Positions 17,868 through 26,766 of a stretch of DNA of 64,000 bases are shown piece after piece. The DNA comes from CALGDE01 sp964655355. Its GTDB lineage: Bacteria; Cyanobacteriota; Cyanobacteriia; CACIAM-69d. The DNA lies in the NCBI GenBank assembly GCA_964655355.1, contig CAZZMD010000008.1:1-64000 (forward strand), given 5' to 3'. The notes under the pieces are model-generated. The model saw only the letters and a list, made by a program, of their open reading frames with translations. It had not been told where the DNA came from and did no database searches. The position numbers and the translations under genes were made by a program. Within the stretch, counting starts at the first letter, position 1. The number at the start of each line of letters is the position of its first letter.

Positions 17868-19757
17868 ATGAAACTACCTTGGAGAGTCATCCTGTTGTGG
17901 ACCCTGCCTGTTTTGGTGGTGGGTTTCTTCCTGTTTCAGGGGGCCTTTTCTGGCAATGTGGCGACCAATGCCGGCCAGAATGCTGCGAATACTCGGATGA
18001 CCTATGGGCGCTTCCTGGAGTATTTGGAGGCGGATCGGGTTGTGTCGGTGGACCTCTATGAGGGCGGTCAGACGGCGATCGTTGAGGCGGTGGATCCTGA
18101 GCTGGATGGCCGCGTGCAGCGTTTGCGGGTGGATTTGCCCATTGCGGCTCCTGAGTTGGTTTCTAAGTTGCGGGAAGCGGGGGTGAATCTGGATTCTCAC
18201 CCGGTGCGCAATGATGGCGCTTTGTTGGGGGTTTTGGGGAATTTGGTGTTCCCGTTGTTGCTGGTGGTGGGCTTGTTCTTCCTGTTCCGCCGCTCTAGCA
18301 ATGTGCCCGGCGGTCCTGGTCAGGCGATGAATTTTGGTAAGTCCCGCGCCAAGTTCCAAATGGATGCTAAGACTGGCGTTCTGTTTGATGATGTGGCCGG
18401 TGTGGACGAGGCGAAGGAAGAGCTGGAAGAGGTTGTGACCTTCCTGAAGAAGCCTGAGCGGTTCACTGCCATTGGTGCTCGCATTCCTAAGGGGGTGCTG
18501 CTGGTGGGTCCTCCGGGAACGGGTAAGACTCTGTTGGCTAAGGCGATCGCGGGTGAGGCTGGGGTTCCTTTCTTCAGTATTTCCGGTTCTGAGTTTGTGG
18601 AAATGTTCGTCGGTGTGGGTGCGTCCCGCGTTCGCGACCTTTTCAAGAAAGCTAAGGAAAATGCCCCTTGCATCATCTTTATTGATGAGATTGATGCCGT
18701 GGGTCGCCAGCGGGGTGCTGGTATCGGTGGCGGTAACGATGAGCGGGAGCAAACCCTAAACCAGCTCTTGACTGAGATGGATGGTTTTGAGGGGAATACC
18801 GGCATCATTATCATTGCGGCGACGAACCGTCCTGATGTGTTGGATTCTGCGCTGTTGCGTCCTGGTCGGTTTGACCGTCAGGTGACGGTGGATGCGCCCG
18901 ATGTGAAGGGTCGTCGTTCTGTTCTGGAAGTGCACGCGCGCAATAAGAAGTTGTCCGATAGTGTGTCTTTGGAGGCGATCGCCCGTCGGACTCCTGGTTT
19001 TACCGGTGCTGACCTGGCGAACCTGTTGAATGAGGCGGCGATTTTGACTGCCCGTCGTCGGAAGGAAGCCATTGAGATGGTGGAGATTGATGATGCGGTG
19101 GATCGGGTGATTGCCGGTATGGAAGGCACGCCCATGGTTGACAGCAAGAGTAAGCGGTTGGTGGCGTACCACGAGGTGGGTCACGCGATCGTCGGTACGT
19201 TGCTGAAGGATCATGATCCGGTTCAGAAAGTTACCCTGATTCCTCGTGGTCAGGCTCGGGGTTTGACTTGGTTTACTCCCAGTGAGGACCAGATGCTGGT
19301 GTCGCGATCACAGCTTCTGGCGCGGATCTGTGGTGCCTTGGGTGGTCGTGCGGCTGAGGAGGTGGTCTTCGGGGATTCTGAGGTGACCACTGGTGCTAGC
19401 AACGATTTGCAGCAGGTGACTGGGATGGCTCGCCAGATGGTGACCCGTTTCGGGATGTCGGATTTGGGTCCGGTGTCTTTGGAGAGTCAGAGCGGTGAGG
19501 TGTTCTTGGGGCGGGATTTGATGTCTCGGTCTGAGTATTCTGAGGAAATTGCGTCTCGGGTGGATGCCCAGGTGCGTACGATTTCTGAGAGCTGCTATCA
19601 GAAGACGGTCAAGTTGGTTGAGGACAATCGGGAAGTGATTGACCGGTTGGTGGATATCTTGGTGGAGAAGGAAACCATTGATGGGGAAGAGTTCCGCCAG
19701 ATTGTGGCTGAGTATACTGAGGTGCCTGTGAAGGAGCAGATTGTGCCTCAGCTATAG
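17868..19757 (+). CDS. ftsH2: ATP-dependent zinc metalloprotease FtsH, FtsH2 (Slr0228) type
   Basis: A membrane-bound AAA+ protease that removes damaged D1 from photosystem II in cyanobacteria. The 629 residues are full length. There are two N-terminal membrane segments (about 7-27 and 120-140), Walker A GPPGTGKT at 214-221, Walker B IIFIDEID, the second region of homology NRPDVLDSALLRPGRFDRQV and the zinc motif HEVGH at about 435-439. The N-terminus (TRMTYGRFLEYLE, VDLYEGG) and the C-terminus (VPVKEQIVPQL) match the FtsH2/VAR2 lineage. A terminator follows. Confidence 0.96.
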   Translation: MKLPWRVILLWTLPVLVVGFFLFQGAFSGNVATNAGQNAANTRMTYGRFLEYLEADRVVSVDLYEGGQTAIVEAVDPELDGRVQRLRVDLPIAAPELVSKLREAGVNLDSHPVRNDGALLGVLGNLVFPLLLVVGLFFLFRRSSNVPGGPGQAMNFGKSRAKFQMDAKTGVLFDDVAGVDEAKEELEEVVTFLKKPERFTAIGARIPKGVLLVGPPGTGKTLLAKAIAGEAGVPFFSISGSEFVEMFVGVGASRVRDLFKKAKENAPCIIFIDEIDAVGRQRGAGIGGGNDEREQTLNQLLTEMDGFEGNTGIIIIAATNRPDVLDSALLRPGRFDRQVTVDAPDVKGRRSVLEVHARNKKLSDSVSLEAIARRTPGFTGADLANLLNEAAILTARRRKEAIEMVEIDDAVDRVIAGMEGTPMVDSKSKRLVAYHEVGHAIVGTLLKDHDPVQKVTLIPRGQARGLTWFTPSEDQMLVSRSQLLARICGALGGRAAEEVVFGDSEVTTGASNDLQQVTGMARQMVTRFGMSDLGPVSLESQSGEVFLGRDLMSRSEYSEEIASRVDAQVRTISESCYQKTVKLVEDNREVIDRLVDILVEKETIDGEEFRQIVAEYTEVPVKEQIVPQL

Positions 19758-19830
19758 AGCCTGTATTGCAATGATGAGTTAGCTGATTCGGTTAGCTGAT
19801 TGTTGTTTGGTTAGTGCATAGATCAGATGA

Positions 19831-19887
19831 ATAGACCGGAGTGCTAATAAGGAGGGAGTTCCTGCGGCGCTCTGGTCTATTGTTTTT
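19831..19887 (+). terminator. Rho-independent terminator of ftsH2
   Basis: ATAGACC at 19831-19837 pairs with GGTCTAT at 19874-19880, extended inward by GAGTGC/GCGCTC with one G-T pair. The 3' arm is followed by TGTTTTT. It lies 73 bases after the ftsH2 stop. Confidence 0.75.
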
Positions 19888-19952
19888 GGTCTATTTTTAT
19901 GAAGCTTGTTTTGGTTGTGGGTGGATAGGGATAGAGGTTAGAGGTTGGCGGG

Positions 19953-20942
19953 ATGGTGCGATCGCCCTACAAAGTGACGGGAATTAATCTCAAATCCATT
20001 CCTTTGGGGGAGGCGGATTTGTTGTTGACGGTGCTGACGCCGGAGCGGGGGTTGATTCGGGTGGCGGCGTCGGGGGCGCGGAAGCCGAAGTCTAAGATTG
20101 GCGGGCGCAGTCGGTTGTTTGTGGTGAATCAGTTGTTGATTCGTCCGGGGCGTAATTTGGATCGGATTGGGCAGGCGGAATTAGTTGTCTCCTATCCGGG
20201 GTTGAGTCGGGATTTGGGGCGCTTGGCGGCGGCGCAGTATTGGGCGGAGCTGGTGTTATCTCAGGCGTTGAGCGAACAGCCTCAGTCGGAGTTGTTTGAT
20301 GTGTTGTTGGCCCATTTGCAGCGCTTGGATCAGTTGGCGATCGCTGCTACGCCGGAGGAACGGACGGTGGGGGTGTTGTCGTTGTTGTGCCATGGGGTTT
20401 TTCATTTGTTGCGGGTGGCGGGGGTGGCGCCGCAGGTGTGGTCCTGTGGGTTGACCCGGCAGCCGGTGGTGCCGCCGGTGGGAAGTTTAGACGAAAGATT
20501 GAAGTGGCGGGTGGGGTTTAGTGCGGCGATCGGGGGGATCGTGGGTTTGGGGGCGCTGAAGGAGGCGAGTCCGGCGATGTTGGCGGGGCATGGGTTGCCG
20601 GTGCCGGAGTTGGACCGGGATGCGGCCCATCCGGATGGGGAGTGGGTGGGGGCGCGGGATGGTCAGGCGCTGAGTCCTCGGACACGGGCGACGTTTTCGC
20701 CCAGGCGGTTGACGGCGCGGGAGTTGGTGTTGTTGCAGTCTTTGACGCCGTCGGATGGGGCGGATGGTTCGGCGTCATCGGTAGAATCTTTTGTTGATTG
20801 GATGCCGCCGGCGATCGCGCCTCAAGATCATTTGGCTTGGGTTCAAATTGAACGGTCATTGCGCCACTATGCCCAATATCATTTAGGAAAGGCCATTCGT
20901 TCGGCTGCCCTGATCGATTCCTACGCTCAGCCCGCTTCCTGA
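19953..20942 (+). CDS. recO: DNA repair protein RecO
   Basis: RecO loads RecA onto SSB-coated single-stranded DNA and anneals strands in the RecFOR pathway. The N-terminal OB fold is clear: YKVTGINLKSIPLGEADLLL, GLIRVAASGARKPKSK. The helical C-terminal region includes WAELVLSQALSEQPQSELFDVLL and the ending ERSLRHYAQYHLGKAIRSAALI. At 329 residues it is longer than usual because of a Gly/Pro/Asp-rich insert around residues 195-275. The CxxC-type zinc ligands of some RecO proteins are not seen. An MFS gene follows after 29 bases. Confidence 0.93.
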   Translation: MVRSPYKVTGINLKSIPLGEADLLLTVLTPERGLIRVAASGARKPKSKIGGRSRLFVVNQLLIRPGRNLDRIGQAELVVSYPGLSRDLGRLAAAQYWAELVLSQALSEQPQSELFDVLLAHLQRLDQLAIAATPEERTVGVLSLLCHGVFHLLRVAGVAPQVWSCGLTRQPVVPPVGSLDERLKWRVGFSAAIGGIVGLGALKEASPAMLAGHGLPVPELDRDAAHPDGEWVGARDGQALSPRTRATFSPRRLTARELVLLQSLTPSDGADGSASSVESFVDWMPPAIAPQDHLAWVQIERSLRHYAQYHLGKAIRSAALIDSYAQPAS

Positions 20943-20971
20943 TTCTTTCGTAGATCATTTCGCAAGCTCCC

Positions 20972-22408
20972 ATGGCCAAAGAAGGTACGACGCTGGATTT
21001 AGAGCCCTCCGATAGTTCCCGAGCTCAGGAGGGGCATGATTCTCCTCGCCCTGATCGGGTGGGGGAACATGGTTCTGGCGATGCGCTGGCGCTTGAGGAG
21101 GAGGAAGCCGGTTTTTGGCCGGTGCTGCGTAATCGACAGTTTTTGGTGCTGTGGGCGGGCCAGATTTTTTCCCAGCTCGCCGATAAGGTTTTTTTGGTGA
21201 TGGCGATCGCGCTGATTACCACTCGGTTTCAGCAGGCGGATCAGCCCATTAGTGGTTGGGTGTCGGCGGTGATGATTGCGTTTACGATTCCGGCGGTGTT
21301 GTTCGGGTCGTTGGCTGGGGTTTATGTGGACCGGTGGTCTAAGAAAAAAGTCCTGGTGCTGAGTAATTTGGTGCGGGGATTTTTTGTGTTGGGGATTCCG
21401 CCGCTGTTGATTGTGACGGCGGATTTGCCGGTGTGGTCGGTGGGGGAGTATGACACGCCTATTGGGTTTGCGGCGCTGTTGGGGATTACGTTTGCGGTGT
21501 CGACGTTGACGCAGTATTTTGCGCCGGCGGAACAGTCGGCGTTGCCCCTGGTGGTAGAAAAGAAAAATTTATTGTCGGCGAATTCCCTCTATACCACCAC
21601 GATGATGGGGGCGGTGATTGTTGGGTTTGCGGTGGGAGAGCCTTTATTGGCGATCGCCAATGCTTGGGTGGAAGGGTGGTCCGGCAGTGTGGATTTGGGC
21701 CAGGAGTTGGCGGTGGGGGGCAGTTATGCGATCGCCGGTGTCCTATTGCTGTTTTTGAATACGGGGGAACGGCGGGATGAGCATGACACTGAAAAGCCTC
21801 ATATTTTGCAAGATTTGAAGGAAGGGTTGGATTATTTGCGCCATACGCCGCCGGTGCGCAATGCGGTGATTCAGTTGACGATTTTGTTCTCGATTGTGGC
21901 GGCGTTGGCGGTGATTGCTGTGCGGATTGCTGAGTTGATCCCGGTTTTGAAGGCGTCCCAGTTTGGGGTGTTGATGGCTATGGGCGGCGTTGGGATGGCG
22001 ATCGGGGCGGCGATTTTGGGGCAGTTTGGGAATCGTATTCCCCATACTCGGTTGGCGTTGGGGGGATCGACGGTGGTGGCGGCGGGGTTGGTGGCGTTGG
22101 CGTTTAATTTGGATAGTCTTTGGGGGACGTTGGGGTGTTTGGTGGTGGTGGGGATTGGTTGCGCGTTGACGGGGATTCCCATGCAGACCACCATTCAAAA
22201 CACCACGCCGGAAGCCATGCATGGCAAAGTGTTTGGGTTGCAGAATAATGCCATTAATATTGCGCTGAGTTTGCCCTTGGCGTTGGCCAGTTTGGCGGAG
22301 TCTTGGGTGGGGTTGCCGATGGTGTTGTTTACGTTGGCGGGGGTGGCGATCGCGGGGGCGTTGGCCACTTGGTCTATCTCTAGGCTGGGACAAAAATCTA
22401 CGGTATAG
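20972..22408 (+). CDS. Major facilitator superfamily transporter
   Basis: A 478-residue transporter with an acidic cytosolic N-terminal extension of about 45 residues, then about twelve membrane helices. The loop 2-3 MFS motif is GVYVDRWSKKKVLVLSNLVRG, recognised from G, D, R and the following basic cluster. A second-half equivalent lies near MHGKVFGLQNNAINIALSLPLALA, as in MFS exporters of the MdfA/enterobactin-exporter-like group. The substrate is unknown. It may be co-transcribed with recO. Confidence 0.85.
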   Translation: MAKEGTTLDLEPSDSSRAQEGHDSPRPDRVGEHGSGDALALEEEEAGFWPVLRNRQFLVLWAGQIFSQLADKVFLVMAIALITTRFQQADQPISGWVSAVMIAFTIPAVLFGSLAGVYVDRWSKKKVLVLSNLVRGFFVLGIPPLLIVTADLPVWSVGEYDTPIGFAALLGITFAVSTLTQYFAPAEQSALPLVVEKKNLLSANSLYTTTMMGAVIVGFAVGEPLLAIANAWVEGWSGSVDLGQELAVGGSYAIAGVLLLFLNTGERRDEHDTEKPHILQDLKEGLDYLRHTPPVRNAVIQLTILFSIVAALAVIAVRIAELIPVLKASQFGVLMAMGGVGMAIGAAILGQFGNRIPHTRLALGGSTVVAAGLVALAFNLDSLWGTLGCLVVVGIGCALTGIPMQTTIQNTTPEAMHGKVFGLQNNAINIALSLPLALASLAESWVGLPMVLFTLAGVAIAGALATWSISRLGQKSTV

Positions 22409-22558
22409 GACCTGCGATGTAGGGCCGGCGATGTCAGCCGTTATAAATCAATCGGTATCGCGATATAAATCGGTATAAAGAGTTCTCCGTTTCCCCCCAA
22501 AATGCCGCCCACAATCCTTTAGAATGGCGGTCTCTTAAGCGTCTCCCTTTATCCCGCC

Positions 22559-25500
22559 ATGGCAGTTTTACACGGTAGTTGGCATCCTCAAAGCGCACAG
22601 TTTTGGATCTGGGGGGAGGCTTGGCAACCGTTGAAATCGAAGAGTGGTACGTCGTGGGAGGTGGAAGCCCATCCCCGGACTTTGGCTCCCAAAATGCTGA
22701 AGGCGTGGCTGAAGCAGTTGGGGTTGGAGGGGCAGTTGTCGGCGGAGACGGCGGCGGCGCTGGCGAAGGGGAAGGAGCGGACTTTTGCGATCGCGTTGCC
22801 CACGGTCGAGAATTCGCAAAGTCCTTTGTTGGCGGCGGAGCCTATCCCTGAAGGGAAGGCGATCGCGCTGGATAATTGGTGGGTGACTGGACTGGTTTTG
22901 GAGTTGCCGACGGCGTTGGTGTTTTTGCGGGAGTTACCGTTGGCGCGGGGGGAGGCGAGCGTGTTTGGGGAGGCGCTGCGCTATTGGAGCCATGTGGCGC
23001 GGTGGGGGTTGGATTTGGTGGCGCGGAGTAAGGCGGTGCCGAGTTTGTTGCCGCAGTTTGATGGCACGGTGCGGGGGCAGTGGTGGCCGGTGTTGGAAAG
23101 TGAGGGGGATCAGCTTCGACTGGAGCGTTTTGGACGGCAGATGCCGACGGTCTGCCGGTTTTATCAGGATCAATCGCCGCCGGTGGGGAAGTCGGAGCCT
23201 GCAAGTCGATCCCGCAGTACTAAGGTGCGTACCCGGAAGTTTCATCCGCCTTGTATTGAGCGCCCCATGGCCCCGACGCGGCTGGTGCAGCATTTTTTGA
23301 CCCAGGTGGTGGATTTGGATATGCGCCGGGTGGTGGGCACGTTGCCGTTGCCGGGGGCGCGACGGGTGGCGGCGAAGTCGCGATCGCGCGGGGGGGTGAG
23401 TACTACATTGGCGATCGCGCCGACGGTTAAGGATTGGTTGGTGCAGTTGGGTTCGGAGCAGGGGCTGTGTGAGAGTGGCTTGGCGGATTTGATGCCGTTG
23501 GGGACGATTTTGAATAATTGGGTGGTGGCGCTGAGTTCTGGCCAGGAGTGGGCGGATTTGGCGCGGGACCCAGCAGGAATCCAGCCAACGGTGACTGCTC
23601 AGGTGCAGTCCACGTTCCGGCCGGCTTTTCGGTTGGTGCCGCCTCCTAATTCGGATGAGGCTTGGGTGTTGGCCTTTGGGTTGCAGAGTTTGGATGAGCG
23701 ATCGCTGTGGTTGGGGGCGGAAATTCTTTGGCAGTATCCCGTGGAGCAGTTGCGGGCGGATCGGTATTTGGTGAGTAATCCTCTGTCGGTGCTGTTGCGG
23801 GGGTTGGGGTTGGCGGCGCGGTTGTATCCGGTGTTGGAGCCGACCTTGGGGGAGCGATCGCCTACGTCCCAGGAGCTGACGGCGGCCCAGGCGTACGAGT
23901 TTATTAAGACCGTGGCGTGGCGATTCAAGGACAGTGGGCTGGGGGTGGTGTTGCCGCCGAGTTTGGCGGATCGGGATAGTCGTGCGAGTCGGTTGGGCTT
24001 GCATTTGGAGGCGGCCGGGGATTTGGAGGTGGCGGATTCCAAAATGGGGCTGAAGAGTCTTTTGGATTTTCAGTGGTCTCTTACCTTGGGTGGGCGATCG
24101 CTCACAAAGGAGCAGTTTGAGCAAATCCTGGCGGAGAAGGATTTGGAGGAGATGCCTTTGGTGGAAATTGAGGGCACTTGGATTGAGTTGCGCAGTGGGG
24201 ATGTGCGGGCGGCGCGGGAGTTTTTTGAAAAGCGGCAGGGCAATATGTCCCTTTCGTTGGAGGAGGCGTTGCGGATTAGTACGGGCGATTCTCCGATGAT
24301 CGATAAGTTGCCGGTGGTGGGCTTTGAGTCGTCCGGCACCATGGAGCAGCTTCTGGGGGTCCTTAGCAATAATCAATCCCTGGGGACTCTGGATGATCCT
24401 GAGTCTTTGGCGGGGACGTTGCGCCCCTATCAGCGGCGGGGGATGGCTTGGTTGGCTTTCCTGGAGCAGTGGGGGTTGGGGGCTTGTTTGGCGGATGATA
24501 TGGGGCTCGGAAAATCGATTCAGTGTTTGGCGTTTTTATTGCATCTCAAGGAGCGAGAGGCGCTGAATGGACCGGTTTTGCTGATCTGTCCCACGTCGCT
24601 GTTGGGGAATTGGCGGCGGGAGGCGGAACGGTTTGCGCCCGATTTGAAGTTGATGGTCCATCACGGGGATAAGCGGGCGAAGGGGAAGGCGTTGGCGCGT
24701 AAGGCGGCGGCGTGCGATTTGATTTTGACGACCTATGCCCTGGTGTTCCGGGATGAGATGACGTTGCAGTCGGTGCCGTGGCGGGGGTTGGTGTTGGATG
24801 AGGCGCAAAATATTAAAAATTCGGATTCTAAGCAATCCCAAGCGGTGCGGCGGCTGGTTAATTTGGATGCGTCTGGGGCAGAGGACGGCGAGGATAACGA
24901 TGCTGCGATCGCGTCTCCGTTCCGGGTTGCGCTCACCGGGACGCCTGTGGAAAATCGCTTGGCGGAACTGTGGTCGATTATGGATTTTTTGAATCCGGGG
25001 TATTTGGGGCAAAAACAGTTTTTTCAGCGGCGGTTTGCGTTGCCCATTGAAAAGTATGGCGATAGTGCGTCTTTGCAAACGTTGCGATCGCTGGTGCAGC
25101 CTTTTGTGTTGCGGCGGGTGAAAACGGATCGCACTATCATTGATGACCTGCCGGAAAAACAGGAGATGACGGTTTTTTGTGCCATTTCTAAACCTCAGGC
25201 GGAGCTGTATCAAGCCTTAGTCGAAAAATCTCTGGCGGATATTGAGAGTAGTGATGGGATCCAGCGGCAGGGTCAGGTGTTGGCGCTGTTGACCAAGCTT
25301 AAGCAGCTTTGCAATCATCCCGATTTGCTCACCGAAGGGAAGGGCGCGGGTAAACTGCCCGATCCTGAGCAGTCGCCGAAGTTGGAGCGGTTGTTGGCTA
25401 TGGTCGATGAGCTGGTGGCCGAGGGCGATCGCGCGTTGATTTTTACTCAGTTCGCTCAGTGGGGCGATCGCTTGCAAAGTTTGCTGGAGAAACACCTTGG

Positions 25501-25918
25501 CGAAGATATTTTGTATTTGAGTGGCAGTACGCCTCAAAAACAACGGGATACCATGGTCGACCGTTTCCAGAATGATCCTCAGGCTCCCAAAATCTTGATC
25601 TTGTCCTTGAAAGCGGGCGGTGTGGGGCTGAATCTCACCCGCGCTAATCATGTGTTCCACTTTGATCGGTGGTGGAATCCTGCGGTTGAAAATCAGGCCA
25701 CGGACCGGGCGTTCCGCATTGGTCAAACCCGCAATGTTCAGGTTCATAAGTTTGTGTGTGCTGGAACCCTTGAGGAAAAAATCCACGACATTATTGAGAG
25801 CAAGAAGGCTCTCGCAGAGCAAATCGTTGGGACGGGGGAAAATTGGCTGTCTGACCTTGATACGAATGGCTTGCGGGATCTATTGCTGTTGGATCGTACG
25901 GCGGCTTTGGAAGGGTAG
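22559..25918 (+). CDS. SNF2/Rad54-family DNA-dependent ATPase (DEAD/DEAH-type helicase domain)
   Basis: A 1119-residue protein. The N-terminal half (about 1-590) matches bacterial SNF2-associated domains without enzymatic motifs. The ATPase core starts near 615 (LRPYQRRGMAWLAFLEQWG) and has motif I ADDMGLGKSIQ (about 645), motif II LDEAQNIKN (about 746), motif III VALTGTPVENR and the helicase C-terminal lobe with SLKAGGVGLNLTRANHVFHFD and motif VI QATDRAFRIGQ (about 1045). It probably translocates on duplex DNA and remodels nucleoprotein or RNA polymerase complexes, as HepA/RapA relatives do. Confidence 0.92.
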   Translation: MAVLHGSWHPQSAQFWIWGEAWQPLKSKSGTSWEVEAHPRTLAPKMLKAWLKQLGLEGQLSAETAAALAKGKERTFAIALPTVENSQSPLLAAEPIPEGKAIALDNWWVTGLVLELPTALVFLRELPLARGEASVFGEALRYWSHVARWGLDLVARSKAVPSLLPQFDGTVRGQWWPVLESEGDQLRLERFGRQMPTVCRFYQDQSPPVGKSEPASRSRSTKVRTRKFHPPCIERPMAPTRLVQHFLTQVVDLDMRRVVGTLPLPGARRVAAKSRSRGGVSTTLAIAPTVKDWLVQLGSEQGLCESGLADLMPLGTILNNWVVALSSGQEWADLARDPAGIQPTVTAQVQSTFRPAFRLVPPPNSDEAWVLAFGLQSLDERSLWLGAEILWQYPVEQLRADRYLVSNPLSVLLRGLGLAARLYPVLEPTLGERSPTSQELTAAQAYEFIKTVAWRFKDSGLGVVLPPSLADRDSRASRLGLHLEAAGDLEVADSKMGLKSLLDFQWSLTLGGRSLTKEQFEQILAEKDLEEMPLVEIEGTWIELRSGDVRAAREFFEKRQGNMSLSLEEALRISTGDSPMIDKLPVVGFESSGTMEQLLGVLSNNQSLGTLDDPESLAGTLRPYQRRGMAWLAFLEQWGLGACLADDMGLGKSIQCLAFLLHLKEREALNGPVLLICPTSLLGNWRREAERFAPDLKLMVHHGDKRAKGKALARKAAACDLILTTYALVFRDEMTLQSVPWRGLVLDEAQNIKNSDSKQSQAVRRLVNLDASGAEDGEDNDAAIASPFRVALTGTPVENRLAELWSIMDFLNPGYLGQKQFFQRRFALPIEKYGDSASLQTLRSLVQPFVLRRVKTDRTIIDDLPEKQEMTVFCAISKPQAELYQALVEKSLADIESSDGIQRQGQVLALLTKLKQLCNHPDLLTEGKGAGKLPDPEQSPKLERLLAMVDELVAEGDRALIFTQFAQWGDRLQSLLEKHLGEDILYLSGSTPQKQRDTMVDRFQNDPQAPKILILSLKAGGVGLNLTRANHVFHFDRWWNPAVENQATDRAFRIGQTRNVQVHKFVCAGTLEEKIHDIIESKKALAEQIVGTGENWLSDLDTNGLRDLLLLDRTAALEG

Positions 25919-26136
25919 GGCAATGGGGGAAATGGTCTAGACCGATTGATGAATTGCTGCGATGGGCACAGTGGGGGCGATCGCAATCTTTTATAATTTC
26001 TACGGAATTGAGAAATCGTGCGCTCGGCTATTCAATCGACGACAGGGGCGATGCCCTGGTTGATTGAGCCAACGTGAGCTAACGCTGAAATTCATCCACA
26101 AACCCCGTTAGAAGAGTTTTTGAGACTTTTGAGATT

Positions 26137-26628
26137 ATGGAAGCCATTGCACAACAGGTCACTGAGATCCTGCAGCCGATCGCGGATGGATTTGCCTCTT
26201 TGAATTTGCCGGAGCCGATTACCCATTGGGGGCATCCCTTGATGATGGGGATTGTGATTTTTGCTATGGGTAGCGCGGCGGGCTATTTGGGCTGGACTGG
26301 TCGTACGTCTGCTGTGGGGGACGAGAAGGCGGAGAAGCTGAATTTGCATAAGCGGATCTCCCTTTGGATGACTACGTTTTTGGCGATGGGCTACAGCGGC
26401 GGTATTTTGTCCCTGATTATGCAAGGACAAAATATTTTTGAAAGTACTCATTTCTGGACGGGCAGTTTGGTGTTGGGGCTGTTGGGGGCTAATGGGGCGA
26501 TTTCGATGTCTAAGTTTGGGGGGGGTAAGCCTGAGCTGCGCACGGTTCATGCCTATCTCGGTAGCGCGGCGCTGTTGGTGATGGTTGTCCATGCGGCGTT
26601 TGGTCTTAAGCTGGGGCTGTCTATTTAG
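26137..26628 (+). CDS. DUF4079 membrane protein
   Basis: A 163-residue protein with about four hydrophobic helices and conserved histidines in ITHWGHPLMMGIVIFAMG, LNLHKRISLWMTTFLAMGY, FWTGSLVLGLLGANG and TVHAYLGSAALLVMVVHAAFGL. The layout fits cyanobacterial DUF4079 proteins and resembles small haem-binding cytochrome-b-like membrane proteins. Haem ligation is an inference from the paired histidines. It stands between the SNF2 and comEC genes, all rightward. Confidence 0.8.
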   Translation: MEAIAQQVTEILQPIADGFASLNLPEPITHWGHPLMMGIVIFAMGSAAGYLGWTGRTSAVGDEKAEKLNLHKRISLWMTTFLAMGYSGGILSLIMQGQNIFESTHFWTGSLVLGLLGANGAISMSKFGGGKPELRTVHAYLGSAALLVMVVHAAFGLKLGLSI

Positions 26629-26766
26629 ACTGTCTATTTGGACTGTGTGCCCATCTGGACTGATGGGTTGCGGTTGGCGCATTTAGGTCTGTGTCTTTCG
26701 TGAATCCGATGGAGATTCCTGGTTAGGATGTTTCCGTCGGATTTTTGATTTCGTTTTCTGGTTACT